A stretch of 25,409 nucleotides of DNA, taken from a virus. Below, piece after piece: positions 7,070 through 14,977 of the stretch. The position numbers and the translations under genes were made by a program. Under the pieces are notes generated by a model that searched no databases, was not told the DNA's origin, and worked only from the letters and a program-made list of their open reading frames with translations. Numbering within the stretch: position 1 is the stretch's first letter; every line of letters starts with the position of its first letter. The DNA lies in IMG/VR virus record IMGVR_UViG_3300037549_000148, positions 1-25,409 of that record; one strand, written 5' to 3'.

Positions 7070-8947
7070 TTACCCCTGCCCTTTAGATTGGTCGTCCTTT
7101 CCTCTAGAAGGAGGCTTAATTGGCACGCCTGTAGGGCTTTGTACCATGCCTTTCTTCCTATCTATGAAACGTGTATCGCCAGTCTTTGGATCGATAACTT
7201 TTTGTTGACCTTTAGCGTTTATCGCTCCTGGAGGCAAAGGAGTCCTAGCTACATGCTTGGTAGCTTTCGATGGCAGCTTGCCAATGGGTTGTCCCACTGG
7301 CGCTTTAGACTTTGGGGCGGGAGCAGCGCCCTCCGCAGACGCTGCGTGACCAGGTTTGCGCTCGCCGCCCTGATCTGGATGTTTAGGGAAAGGCTCTTGC
7401 CATTCATTGGCGGGAGCACCATTTTGGAGTTCATTAATGACTTGCTCGCCTTGAGGACCAATAGGGCCTTCAGATTCTGGAGAACCAGAGTTATCTAGTC
7501 CACATAGCTTACAAAGTTCAATCATAGCTTTCAGCATCATAATAGAAGCGTTGTAAAGAGTAGGGTCTTGCATCTTAGAATTCTCCAATGCCATTTTGGC
7601 ACCCTTGAATTGCTGTAGAGACTGTGACACCATTTGGACAACTTTATCTTTTTGAATTTCGTCTGATTGTTGGTCTAATCCTTCGCGCAATACAGCAGAA
7701 AGGTCTGGTTTTTTGTCCTCTGCCGCGTGTTCCCCATTTAATCCCATATCCGTTGCTGTGTTGGATTCAAAACCATCAGGCCTACTTATATTGCCTTCAG
7801 CGGCATTACCTACAACGTCTGTATCATCAATTTGAGCAGCCATAGCCTTTTCGTCTGGCTTGCCATCAATCGTTTCGCCCTCAATTTGCTGAGCAATAGC
7901 TTGCAAGTGCTCTTTGGAGTGGGCTCCTTCTTCTGGAATTGCAGCACCTTCAGGAGAAACGGCGTCGTTAGCCTGCATCTCGTCAGCGCCAGCACTGGCT
8001 GGAGCTACTGGTGCGCCAGCAGTGTTATCCATAGGGTTGGCCTGGCCAACACCAACTGGAGAAGAGTTATTCCCCATTTCTGGTTTACCATTTTGAGGAG
8101 GGTCCATGCCCATTTCATTAGCTTGAGCTTTTTCTTCAGCTGATCCAGCTGGAGCTTGAGCATTATTGGAGTCAGGAGATTGAATTTTTGTATTTTGCTC
8201 TGGATCTTGTTGACAAAAAGGACACGCTTCTGCGCCTTCTTCGGCTTCTTTACAGAAGGGGCAATCATCAGCAGGATCAAGAACAGCTTCTTCTTGACAG
8301 AAAGGGCAAGACTCTTCGCCTTCAGCTACGGCAGCATCATGGCAATATTTGCAATGGTCAGGATCAATACCATCGCTTTCTTCGCAGTACTTACAGTGTG
8401 ACTCTCCACCCTGCGGTGCCTCCACAGGAGGAGCTTTAGGAGCGTCTTTCTTCTCTTCTGGTTTTTTGTCTGCCATATTCTTACCCTCTGACTTTTCTAA
8501 GTATGCTTCAGCGAGTTTGTACTCTTCTTGAGTAGCTTTACCTTTCTTAACTCTCTTTCTTGCATCATCAATATCTTTTTCTACATCTTTACCATAGAAC
8601 GCAGTTTGGTTTTTGCCCCGAAACTTAGCAGCCAACAGAGCACGACCGCCTTCAGAAAGGCTTTCACCGACACCAACGGAAATAGTGATTCCAGTAGCAT
8701 ACTCATGATCTTTTCTGAGACGTTCAACATCTTTAACCGCATCTTTTGGTACTTTGAAAGACCCTTCATCACCGCCACCTGAAATTACTTTGCCACCGTG
8801 CTCTGCTACCCAATGATTTACGATCTGGTGACCTAGATCGATCTTGGCAGAAATGTCATGTAGGGCCTTCTCATCATTGGCAATAATAGCGCGACCAACT
8901 TTTTTGCCACAGCCATCGCCATCGTAGCTCAGATAAAGCTTACTCAT
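7070..8947 (-). CDS. Multidomain virion-cluster protein: mCpol/GGDEF-like palm domain plus five CxxC knuckles
   Basis: The protein has 625 residues. Residues 1-120 look like a nucleotidyl-cyclase/polymerase palm of the mCpol-GGDEF group: a first strand with the Asp pair in YDGDGCGKKVG (D9, D11), a helix NDEKALHDISAKID, a hairpin SGGGDEGSF (G57-G59, D60, E61), then TISVGVG and the closing LLAAKFRGKNQTAFYG. All expected metal-binding acids are present. A KSE motif follows at 152-154. Residues 185-245 hold five CxxC pairs (C185/188, 199/202, 214/217, 229/232, 242/245), probably zinc knuckles. The rest (about 250-625) is Pro/Gln/Ala/Glu-rich and mostly disordered, with one helical patch near 440-490. 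AGGAGG lies just before the ATG, which overlaps the upstream gene by 8 bp. Enzymatic activity and product are unknown. Confidence 0.8.
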   Translation of the reverse strand: MSKLYLSYDGDGCGKKVGRAIIANDEKALHDISAKIDLGHQIVNHWVAEHGGKVISGGGDEGSFKVPKDAVKDVERLRKDHEYATGITISVGVGESLSEGGRALLAAKFRGKNQTAFYGKDVEKDIDDARKRVKKGKATQEEYKLAEAYLEKSEGKNMADKKPEEKKDAPKAPPVEAPQGGESHCKYCEESDGIDPDHCKYCHDAAVAEGEESCPFCQEEAVLDPADDCPFCKEAEEGAEACPFCQQDPEQNTKIQSPDSNNAQAPAGSAEEKAQANEMGMDPPQNGKPEMGNNSSPVGVGQANPMDNTAGAPVAPASAGADEMQANDAVSPEGAAIPEEGAHSKEHLQAIAQQIEGETIDGKPDEKAMAAQIDDTDVVGNAAEGNISRPDGFESNTATDMGLNGEHAAEDKKPDLSAVLREGLDQQSDEIQKDKVVQMVSQSLQQFKGAKMALENSKMQDPTLYNASIMMLKAMIELCKLCGLDNSGSPESEGPIGPQGEQVINELQNGAPANEWQEPFPKHPDQGGERKPGHAASAEGAAPAPKSKAPVGQPIGKLPSKATKHVARTPLPPGAINAKGQQKVIDPKTGDTRFIDRKKGMVQSPTGVPIKPPSRGKDDQSKGQG

Positions 8948-9929
8948 GCTTCCTCCTGAGTACTTCTAGAAGCATCTCGATGTTTTCTTCATCCCAACCT
9001 TTACTAAATCTTACTTTTATTCCATCTTCACTTTTCTTAATGAAAACTTTGCGTTCCATGTCATCGCCTAGACAGACGCAGCCAGAAAATACTTGGCCAT
9101 TGAAAATATTCTTACCACAATCGGGGCAATCAACCTTTTCACTTTTAGCCATGTGAACAGAGTATTCGCCTTTTTTGAGCTTTCTAGACTCAAGGAAGTC
9201 CTTTACGGGAGACCCCTTCTTTTTTGGCGCTTCAACAAAGTTAGGCTCTTTTTTATGAACCACGGCATTCGCTACCTCGATTCCATTGGTTATACCGCGA
9301 AAATACGGCTCAGACTGAGGAGCAGAGTGTTCTGCGAGGTGTCTTAAGTCTGCAATCTGTTTATGCTTCTTTTTCTCAGCTTCCAATTCTTCAGTTAGCT
9401 TCATCAAGAAAAAGTTGTGAGCAGCTTGCTGATGGGCTAACTTCTTTTCCACTACTTTTTCTACAAGGTCATGGAGTGCAAAACGCTCGTCGATTAGCTT
9501 TTGTACTTTTTGCTCAATGTCTTGTGCTACTGGTGATTCTTTATGTAGTTCCTGTGAGTCGTACAGCTCAAAAGCAGACATAATCACTAGGCCTAGACCG
9601 GGGATAGAGCGAAATTTGAAATCTACAAGTATCTTGTGATCTTCTACAACTTCTCCGCTATACTGATCTCGCTCGTGCTTCGTGGCCTTGAGAACAGCAT
9701 TTCCAGGAACAGGAATTTTTACTTCCTTATTCTCTCCAATGTTCATTGGAGCAAGCTCTCTAATAAGGAATGACATGATAGTGCGAGGGACAATTTTCAG
9801 TCCGATACGCATATCATCAATATCATTTACACTTTTTGTACCCGGTTTCCATAGCTCGGTTTTGGCCAAAGACTCCATAAAGTCTTCGCCCAAAGTCTTC
9901 TCTAGAAAATAGGTAACTCTAGAAGACAT
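8940..9929 (-). CDS. Virion-cluster protein with coiled coil and C-terminal zinc ribbon
   Basis: This 329-residue protein has an alpha/beta N-terminal half (about 1-130, with MRIGLKIVPRTIMSFLIREL and a strand VDFKFRSIPGLGLVIM). A long charged helix likely to form a coiled coil follows (about 135-200, including EELEAEKKKHKQIADL), then a basic linker and a C-terminal zinc-binding segment with C268-x-x-C271 and C284-x-C286. Three motif hits of the K-(S/T)-E type are present: LAKTE (22-26), MAKSE (260-264) and IKKSE (297-301). The last two flank the zinc ribbon, so cleavage there would release it. It overlaps the palm-domain gene by 8 bp and is probably translationally coupled to it. Function unknown; a structural or capsid-internal role is inferred. 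Confidence 0.7.
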   Translation of the reverse strand: MSSRVTYFLEKTLGEDFMESLAKTELWKPGTKSVNDIDDMRIGLKIVPRTIMSFLIRELAPMNIGENKEVKIPVPGNAVLKATKHERDQYSGEVVEDHKILVDFKFRSIPGLGLVIMSAFELYDSQELHKESPVAQDIEQKVQKLIDERFALHDLVEKVVEKKLAHQQAAHNFFLMKLTEELEAEKKKHKQIADLRHLAEHSAPQSEPYFRGITNGIEVANAVVHKKEPNFVEAPKKKGSPVKDFLESRKLKKGEYSVHMAKSEKVDCPDCGKNIFNGQVFSGCVCLGDDMERKVFIKKSEDGIKVRFSKGWDEENIEMLLEVLRRKHE

Positions 9930-9938
9930 GATTATTCC

Positions 9939-10388
9939 TTACGAAACAGATTCTTGTTTGATGGAAGTTTCGTCATCAATGAGGAACACTAGGAGAGTAG
10001 CGGCACTGGCAATAACCCAATAGTTATCTGCACAGGCTAGATACGTCCAAGAGTTTGCGGGGCAAGGAACGCCCACATTACCACTAGCGTCGGTGACGCC
10101 TGGAGCCAGTGACGATGGGGCAGAGGCCACATTACCAAGAGTTACAGAGCCTATGGCGCCAGCATTGTTATACACAGCCAAGCATTTTCCAGGAAAATCT
10201 AGTCTCCTAGCAGTAGAGGCATCGGTAGTGTAAGCAACGACTCCACCGCTGATAAATTTCAGAGGTACGAGATGGCGTCCAACTTCAGACACTTTCTTAG
10301 AGCCAGCAGCATCGCTGTATTCTAGGTTAGCGATTGCTGAAGGATCTTGAATTTTATTTCCTGGGATATTTCTGCTATTTTTTGCCAT
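9939..10388 (-). CDS. Small virion protein, possible decoration protein
   Basis: This 149-residue protein starts with a polar arm (MAKNSRNIPGNKIQDPSA) followed by a compact beta-rich domain of about 100 residues with many Gly, Ala, Val and Thr, including SVTLGNVASAPSSLAPGV and an aromatic strand NSWTYLACADNYWVIAS. Size and composition resemble small head-decoration or tail-surface proteins. AAGGAA lies nine bases before the ATG. It follows a 311-residue structural protein with a 36-bp gap. No enzyme motif is present. The structural role is inferred from context. Confidence 0.65.
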   Translation of the reverse strand: MAKNSRNIPGNKIQDPSAIANLEYSDAAGSKKVSEVGRHLVPLKFISGGVVAYTTDASTARRLDFPGKCLAVYNNAGAIGSVTLGNVASAPSSLAPGVTDASGNVGVPCPANSWTYLACADNYWVIASAATLLVFLIDDETSIKQESVS

Positions 10389-10424
10389 GATCTTGATTTC
10401 CTTATAGTTATTACTATTCTAAGA

Positions 10425-11360
10425 TTACTCTTCGTCTTCAGTGATAGTACTCATATCGACCGGGATCGTGAATTTATTAGGGTTAACCTGCTCCCTTGGA
10501 GGCGCATCTGCCCTTTCTGGAGTTTTCGTCTTATTCTGGTTAAGCTTCTCGCCTCTGTTTTGATTATGAAATACAAATTCGCGAACAATTACAGCATGCA
10601 TTGGCATTCTTTGAGGTGATCGCACACCACCAGAAGTCACGTTGGTTACGCGCACTTCTTTAGGAAGTGCGACCACATAATAGAACGAGTTATACAGATA
10701 CCTAACAGAATAAATCCTACCTTTTCCAGTATTTGGATCAGTTCCAGGATTCTTACCGCCAGGTAACCATCGAATGTTTCCTTGCGCCGTTATAGAATAG
10801 TCAATCCCTTCTTGGTATTCTATATTGCGACTGTCAACTATTGGATCTTGAAGCTTGACGATAGGAAACATTGGTTCATTATCTATATCAGATTGATAAT
10901 CCATTTTATGCGATGTAGCTACTTTAACGTCTGCATTTATGTCAGAAATATAAAGGCGGTCCCCAGGCATGAGATAGATGCGGCAGCCATCATCCTGGTC
11001 AACTTTGTTGTAAAAACGAGGCATCACCAGCCTGGACTCTGAAGGGTCCACAACCCCACCGGCACTTCTCTTCTGCTCCCTAGTGTTATCGGTCATGGTG
11101 GCCGTAAAAATACCAGCACAACGATAGATCATGCCATTTGAGGTAATGGTATCTACGCCATCGCTTCTGCGGTAGTCGCCACGGTCATTTTGACCAATAG
11201 GACTCGGCATAGCTCTGAAGTGCTTAAAATCTACGCCCAAGCTATTGACGAAAATGTCTAGCCTGTTTAGGTCGAACGATTGCTGCTCTTGCGGCGCAAA
11301 AGGAGTAATAGTTGGGATTTGTAAACCTTTAGGTCTTCGATTCGACACGACACTTTCCAT
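10425..11360 (-). CDS. Virion structural protein of unknown position
   Basis: This 311-residue protein has a Pro-rich start (SNRRPKGLQIPTITPFAPQ), a central beta-rich domain with RIYLMPGDRLYISDINADV, and the strand-turn segment YLYNSFYYVVALPKEVRVT. The C-terminal 50 residues are rich in N, Q, K and P and look disordered. The start ATG lies 32 bases inside the end of the preceding gene and has no good ribosome site, so it probably depends on re-initiation. It lies in the middle of the late block, and similar proteins in large phages are usually just called virion structural proteins. Confidence 0.65.
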   Translation of the reverse strand: MESVVSNRRPKGLQIPTITPFAPQEQQSFDLNRLDIFVNSLGVDFKHFRAMPSPIGQNDRGDYRRSDGVDTITSNGMIYRCAGIFTATMTDNTREQKRSAGGVVDPSESRLVMPRFYNKVDQDDGCRIYLMPGDRLYISDINADVKVATSHKMDYQSDIDNEPMFPIVKLQDPIVDSRNIEYQEGIDYSITAQGNIRWLPGGKNPGTDPNTGKGRIYSVRYLYNSFYYVVALPKEVRVTNVTSGGVRSPQRMPMHAVIVREFVFHNQNRGEKLNQNKTKTPERADAPPREQVNPNKFTIPVDMSTITEDEE

Positions 11361-11703
11361 CCATACAGTAGCTAGCTATTTCTTCGAGTTTTTTATCGCT
11401 TTCCGCATGGTTATTGACCATAAATTTTATGATCTCATTGTAGTCTAATTGTTTTGCTAGTTTAGCTAGTTGCTTGCCAGTCTTGGCCCCTAAGATAAAG
11501 TTGCGATGATTGAATTCTATGTTCAGCTTAGCACTAATCCCGTGCTTATATAGTCTCTCTATTTCGCTAAGAAATTTATCAATACATGGATCTTCGGGTT
11601 CGTAATCAACTACTATCTGCTTACACCCTATTACTTGTTTTTCTAAGGGTTGATTCATGTCATACGAAACTTCTTTTCTGGCTCCAACTATCTTGATACA
11701 CAT
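11329..11703 (-). CDS. Unknown 124-residue protein
   Basis: This protein has two mixed parts: a strand-rich N-terminus (MCIKIVGARKEVSYD, then KQIVVDYEPEDPCIDKFL) and a helical C-terminus (GAKTGKQLAKLAKQLD, then KFMVNNHAESDKKLEEIA). Cysteines are at positions 2, 27, 40, 113 and 118, without a clear zinc pattern. It is packed tightly, starting one base after the upstream stop and overlapping the downstream start by 32 bp. No strong ribosome site is seen. I do not recognise a family. The tight packing in the late operon is the only evidence of role. Confidence 0.6.
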   Translation of the reverse strand: MCIKIVGARKEVSYDMNQPLEKQVIGCKQIVVDYEPEDPCIDKFLSEIERLYKHGISAKLNIEFNHRNFILGAKTGKQLAKLAKQLDYNEIIKFMVNNHAESDKKLEEIASYCMDGKCRVESKT

Positions 11704-11704
11704 G

Positions 11705-12208
11705 TTATTTGTTCAACCTCAAGCCTACTTTGCATCCGACAGCCTTCTCGACCGTGGCGCCAGCCATACCTTTAGCGAACTCTTTGGGAATATCTAGGCC
11801 ATTCATGGTTAAAAATTGCTTATCTAGAGTGCCCTCTGCAGAAGCGATCTTTAAATTTTGCTTAGTAATATCAAATCTTACGCTGTTACCCTCATGAATA
11901 GAGTAAATATCGTGACCAGACTTACGAAGATCATCACTTAGGAAGTGGCTATGCTTTTCAACCACAACGTTATCGGAGAAAGCTTCAGACTTCATCATAG
12001 CTGGTTGAAATGATGGATACTGCTTTTCTAAATTGTACTTTACTACGGCTGGGTGACTACCAGCGGCTAACGCCTCATCCCTGAACTTGCCTTTCGGCTT
12101 CCCGGTAGCAATCCAGAAACCGCCCTTGGTTCGGATGAGTTTTACCGGTCGCCCATCGAGCATACCTGCGTCTTCTATACTGTGAATTTCTTGTTCTGTG
12201 ATTTGCAT
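11705..12208 (-). CDS. Unknown virion-cluster protein with one KSE motif
   Basis: This 167-residue protein begins with MQITEQEIHSIEDAGMLDGR and a small domain containing KGGFWIATGKPKGK. A single motif hit MMKSEAF (K73-E75) divides an N-terminal part of about 75 residues from a C-terminal part of about 90. The C-terminal part has mixed alpha/beta character and ends KVGLRLNK. GGGAAAT before the ATG is the likely ribosome site. It lies between the 2H phosphoesterase and an unknown gene with gaps of one base, so it belongs to the same transcript. No known fold is recognised. Confidence 0.65.
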   Translation of the reverse strand: MQITEQEIHSIEDAGMLDGRPVKLIRTKGGFWIATGKPKGKFRDEALAAGSHPAVVKYNLEKQYPSFQPAMMKSEAFSDNVVVEKHSHFLSDDLRKSGHDIYSIHEGNSVRFDITKQNLKIASAEGTLDKQFLTMNGLDIPKEFAKGMAGATVEKAVGCKVGLRLNK

Positions 12209-12209
12209 A

Positions 12210-13040
12210 TTATTTCCCGTTTTTTACCGCGTAAGCGTGTCGTATACCCTTTTCCATACAGAGCTTGAGCATTTCTGCATCATTTCCAAAGTGGAACTTC
12301 GCTCTTTCCTCATGCTTTTGCATGACCTCTTCTTTCAGTCCAGGGTTATCTTCCAAGTAACGAACTAGCTCGCTGTCTCCTAATCTAGTGACCTTGACAT
12401 GTTTTACAAGGTCCAATTCTAACGAAACCGTATCTCTGACTATGCTCGGAATCATGCTTTCCGAAGCAGCTAGCTTATCTTCCTCTTCTGCTTCAAACTG
12501 ACCAGGTAGCCTAGCGTGCTTTGGTCGGTAACTTGCTACCACTTTAGCTTTATGGTGAAGTTCAGCTGGTAGAAACTCTATACCAAGTACATGAGCAGAT
12601 TTTGACTCAGACTCTTTCACGCGATCCCAGAGTTCTTTGTCCACTGAAATATGGGCCGCAAACTGGTAATTGTTGTGATAACCTAAGTGTTTAAAACAGT
12701 CGTGACTCTCCTCAATATCCTTTATCTCAGGTCCATGTAGTTTCAGTACATAGATCGTGTACCCCGTTCTCCCTTGGATAGTCGTGGTCTCAACCTCGAC
12801 TTTCTTTGGATCTGGCGGTACAAGTGCCAGTGTTTTAGCTATTTCATGAACCTCTTCTTCCTTGTCCTTTTCTGCGTCAAAAAGCTTTATCGTTACGTGA
12901 TACAAAATTCCTATGTCTGGCCTATCGCTTACACCCTTCACTCTAACGGGATACATTAAATCCATTCCCTTTTCCGCAAACTTTTTGTAAGTTTCAGCGT
13001 CTTCGTTCTTATGAAGATATATTGGTAAAATGTTTTCCAT
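12210..13040 (-). CDS. 2H phosphoesterase-like protein
   Basis: This 276-residue protein carries the two signature motifs of the 2H phosphoesterase superfamily (LigT, cyclic phosphodiesterase, anti-CBASS Acb1): YHVTIKLF with H48-x-T50, and FAAHISVD with H130-x-S132, 82 residues apart, each at the end of a hydrophobic strand. Family members hydrolyse 2',3'- or 2',5'-phosphodiester bonds in RNA ends or cyclic nucleotides. Residues 180-276 add a charged helical extension not expected for the minimal domain. AAGG is distant from the ATG, and a TATAAT on the minus strand (about 13055-13050) lies nine bases upstream, so an internal promoter is possible. Substrate unknown; an Acb1-like role is one option, RNA processing another. 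Confidence 0.75.
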   Translation of the reverse strand: MENILPIYLHKNEDAETYKKFAEKGMDLMYPVRVKGVSDRPDIGILYHVTIKLFDAEKDKEEEVHEIAKTLALVPPDPKKVEVETTTIQGRTGYTIYVLKLHGPEIKDIEESHDCFKHLGYHNNYQFAAHISVDKELWDRVKESESKSAHVLGIEFLPAELHHKAKVVASYRPKHARLPGQFEAEEEDKLAASESMIPSIVRDTVSLELDLVKHVKVTRLGDSELVRYLEDNPGLKEEVMQKHEERAKFHFGNDAEMLKLCMEKGIRHAYAVKNGK

Positions 13041-13055
13041 ATGAGCTATTATACC

Positions 13056-13889
13056 TTAGAAATTACCCATTATAAATCTGTTGCTAAAAATGGTCCTTAG
13101 CTGTGCTTCTATCTTTAGTCTTTTGGCCTGTAACTCTTCGATTCTAAGCTGATAAATACGTGGACCGGGACCGCTAGAAGACTGAGAGATACCATCCTGC
13201 GATTGGCTCTGCGAGGTGTGGATGAAAGTAGCGGCGATCATACTCAAAAGGTCAATTGCTGCGACGCATCCGATCAACTCGTTCACGTTTGTAGGGATTA
13301 GACCTTCTTTATTTGAAAGGCCGGAAGTGTACTTGATCTGCCAATAGGCAGGAACCCAGTTAAGACCATCCATAACTGACAAAAATGCAATACCGGCGTT
13401 GCCCACTGCGCCCTGTACAGAATTTACGCCATACGCGGCTAGAAGGGGGATTACGTTGATAATTCGTTTCTCAAAGTTTGAAGTTTCGATCCAAGTAGGT
13501 GGGATTTCAAAGATAATATTCTTATCTGCACTCACAATAGCCAGCTGCTCGATACTGAGGATCGGACCCTGTGGGGCAGTAAGATGAATGTAGGCTTTAT
13601 AGTCTTCGGACTTGAATGGAAGCTTATCTTGACGTTGACCTTTTACAAGAGTAGTTTTTAGGTCAAGTTCTACTTGGTTTCCAGCCAAATAAATGCGATC
13701 CTTAAGTTCGTCGTCCGAAAAGGTATCGCCGTTAGAGAACCAAAGAGGTATGCCTTTTAGGAAACGGCTTCGTAGCTGTTCAGGCGTGAGCATGGGCTCT
13801 ACGCGCTTGAATAGGTTAGAATCAGCAATCATGTGGACTGGATATGCTGCGGTACCGTAGCCCTTTGTTTGTGGAAAGTCAGTTCCCAT
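13056..13889 (-). CDS. Virion structural protein, neck or head-tail adaptor candidate
   Basis: This 277-residue protein has a central alpha/beta region (FKSEDYKAYIHLTAPQGPIL, then IIFEIPPTWIETSNF). A Gly/Ala-rich hydrophobic helix pair (about 140-215) follows, then a Ser/Gln-rich linker and a C-terminal helix (ELQAKRLKIEAQLRTIF). It contains one K-S-E (93-95), but the residue two places before the Lys is Pro, not a hydrophobic core residue, so it is a weak motif hit. The start overlaps the upstream stop by one base (TAATG), with GGGAG six bases away, indicating translational coupling. Position at the beginning of the late block suggests a neck or connector part; this is inference. Confidence 0.6.
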   Translation of the reverse strand: MGTDFPQTKGYGTAAYPVHMIADSNLFKRVEPMLTPEQLRSRFLKGIPLWFSNGDTFSDDELKDRIYLAGNQVELDLKTTLVKGQRQDKLPFKSEDYKAYIHLTAPQGPILSIEQLAIVSADKNIIFEIPPTWIETSNFEKRIINVIPLLAAYGVNSVQGAVGNAGIAFLSVMDGLNWVPAYWQIKYTSGLSNKEGLIPTNVNELIGCVAAIDLLSMIAATFIHTSQSQSQDGISQSSSGPGPRIYQLRIEELQAKRLKIEAQLRTIFSNRFIMGNF

Positions 13890-14356
13890 TAGCAGCTCCC
13901 ATCGTTTGTAGGATCATCTACACCGATCATGTTCATAACGCTGAATCTGCGAACTACAGAGCCTTCCATGATTGCAAATTGTACGTTGCCGCCGCCAGGG
14001 CTCTGGAGCGAGGAAAGAGAGACCTTCCAGATAGAGCTATCGTTTGCATCAGCCTGTACTGCCGTTGCAACAATCGTTTTACTATTGTCGAGCGATGGAA
14101 AAGTTACAGTAATTCCATAGGGTTGGTTCTGAGAGCCAATGCCCAACATATACCTTAAGCCAGCAGAAGGATTGACGGGGGTTATTCCCGTAAAGACACC
14201 AAAATTAGACGTATTGTTGACATTCACTGCTTGATCAATGTCAAGTATTTGAAAATACAAGGTATTTGGGTCGCCAGCACGCACAATCCATTGGTTTCCA
14301 AAGGAATAGTTATTGACGTTGCAATAAGAAATTATTGGTTTTGCACTTAGTCTCAT
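13889..14356 (-). CDS. Virion structural protein, first gene of the long late operon
   Basis: This 155-residue beta-rich protein starts MRLSAKPIISYCNVNNYSFG and contains WIVRAGDPNTLYFQILDID and VTFPSLDNSK, the style of phage proteins with a jelly-roll or Ig-like fold. It has no enzymatic motif. GGGAG lies upstream of the ATG. It is followed with a one-base overlap by the 277-residue protein, and the two probably form a complex. It is the first gene of a leftward run of about 13 kb that ends at the terminator near 1440. Promoter signals upstream are not clear. Confidence 0.65.
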   Translation of the reverse strand: MRLSAKPIISYCNVNNYSFGNQWIVRAGDPNTLYFQILDIDQAVNVNNTSNFGVFTGITPVNPSAGLRYMLGIGSQNQPYGITVTFPSLDNSKTIVATAVQADANDSSIWKVSLSSLQSPGGGNVQFAIMEGSVVRRFSVMNMIGVDDPTNDGSC

Positions 14357-14479
14357 CTTGTATTTGCTCCCAAATCGGTGTATTCTAGGGTTAAGATTGG
14401 CACAAACTACCTAGAAGTGAGTTAAACGTAGCATTTTAATAGGTATTTAGGATTGCTTAGGCATTTAAAGGAGATACAC
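14357..14479. promoter_or_regulatory. Divergent intergenic region
   Basis: These 123 bp separate the leftward late operon from the rightward diphosphohydrolase gene, so both should have promoters here. I see only weak candidates: on the minus strand TAGTTT with TAGAAT 16 bases apart, and on the plus strand TTAAAC with TATTTA. A strong AAAGGAGA ribosome site for the rightward gene is at about 14467-14474. Confidence 0.35.
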
Positions 14480-14920
14480 ATGTCAGATGGTCAAAATAAG
14501 GACACGAACCCTAATCCAGCCCCCGCTCTTGGAACCAATCCAAAAGATTTATTGGGGATCAAAAAAGTACAGCTTAACCTAGTACCTGCATCAAGTATCA
14601 TTTATCAAGCTCTGGCCATGGAAGATGGGGCACGCAAATATGGACCCTATAACTGGCGTGCGAACAAGGTAATTGCCTCTATTTATGTCGCCGCAGCTAT
14701 GCGTCATCTTCAAGCTTGGTACGATGGTGAGCAGGTGGCCTCTGATAGCCAAAAGCCTCACCTAGGGCATGCCCTGGCCTGCATAGGCATCATCGTAGAC
14801 GCTCTTGAGACTGGCAACCTGGTAGACGATCGCCCTCTTCCCGGCGCCGCAGGTAAGCTCATTGCCGAATGGGAAGAAAAGAAGGCTGCCGCAGCTAAGG
14901 CGTCTCCCTCAAAAAGCTAA
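14480..14920 (+). CDS. dATP/dGTP diphosphohydrolase-like protein (MazZ/DUF5664 type)
   Basis: The start is placed at 14480 because AAAGGAGA lies five bases before this ATG; an upstream ATG at 14453 has no such site. The 146-residue protein has the hallmark order of the DUF5664 family: NPKDLLGIKKVQLNLVP (20-36), GARKYGPYNWR (50-60), AMRHLQAWYDGE (73-84) and HLGHALACIGIIVDALE (94-110). The family is an all-helical relative of MazG nucleotide pyrophosphohydrolases and is thought to cut dATP or dGTP to the monophosphate. In phages that replace adenine with 2-aminoadenine it belongs to the Z pathway. No PurZ or DatZ gene is in the window, so that link is unproven. The C-terminus is an Ala/Lys tail. 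It is the lone plus-strand gene within a minus-strand block. Confidence 0.85.
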   Translation: MSDGQNKDTNPNPAPALGTNPKDLLGIKKVQLNLVPASSIIYQALAMEDGARKYGPYNWRANKVIASIYVAAAMRHLQAWYDGEQVASDSQKPHLGHALACIGIIVDALETGNLVDDRPLPGAAGKLIAEWEEKKAAAAKASPSKS

Positions 14921-14943
14921 GGCCGCGCTTTACAGCACGGCCT
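14911..14943 (-). terminator. Terminator between convergent genes
   Basis: AGGCCGTGC and GCGCGGCCT pair around TGTAAA on the minus strand, followed by TAGC and five T residues. The T-run lies inside the last codons of the plus-strand gene. It should stop transcription of the adhesin gene. The hairpin may also slow the opposite transcript, but that side lacks a T-run. Confidence 0.6.
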
Positions 14944-14977
14944 CGTAACTCCTTCTACGCTTGGTAGATGAATTAGT

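Noticed and set aside
7088-8782. Several open frames of 60-136 residues on the plus strand
   Set aside because: They mirror the Pro/Gln/Glu-rich low-complexity reading of the 625-residue gene on the minus strand, and none has a ribosome site or plausible product.
13056-13889. The KSE at residues 93-95 of the neck-like protein as a sure cleavage site
   Set aside because: Pro two places before the Lys breaks the pattern and the site lies inside a probable folded region, so it may be chance.
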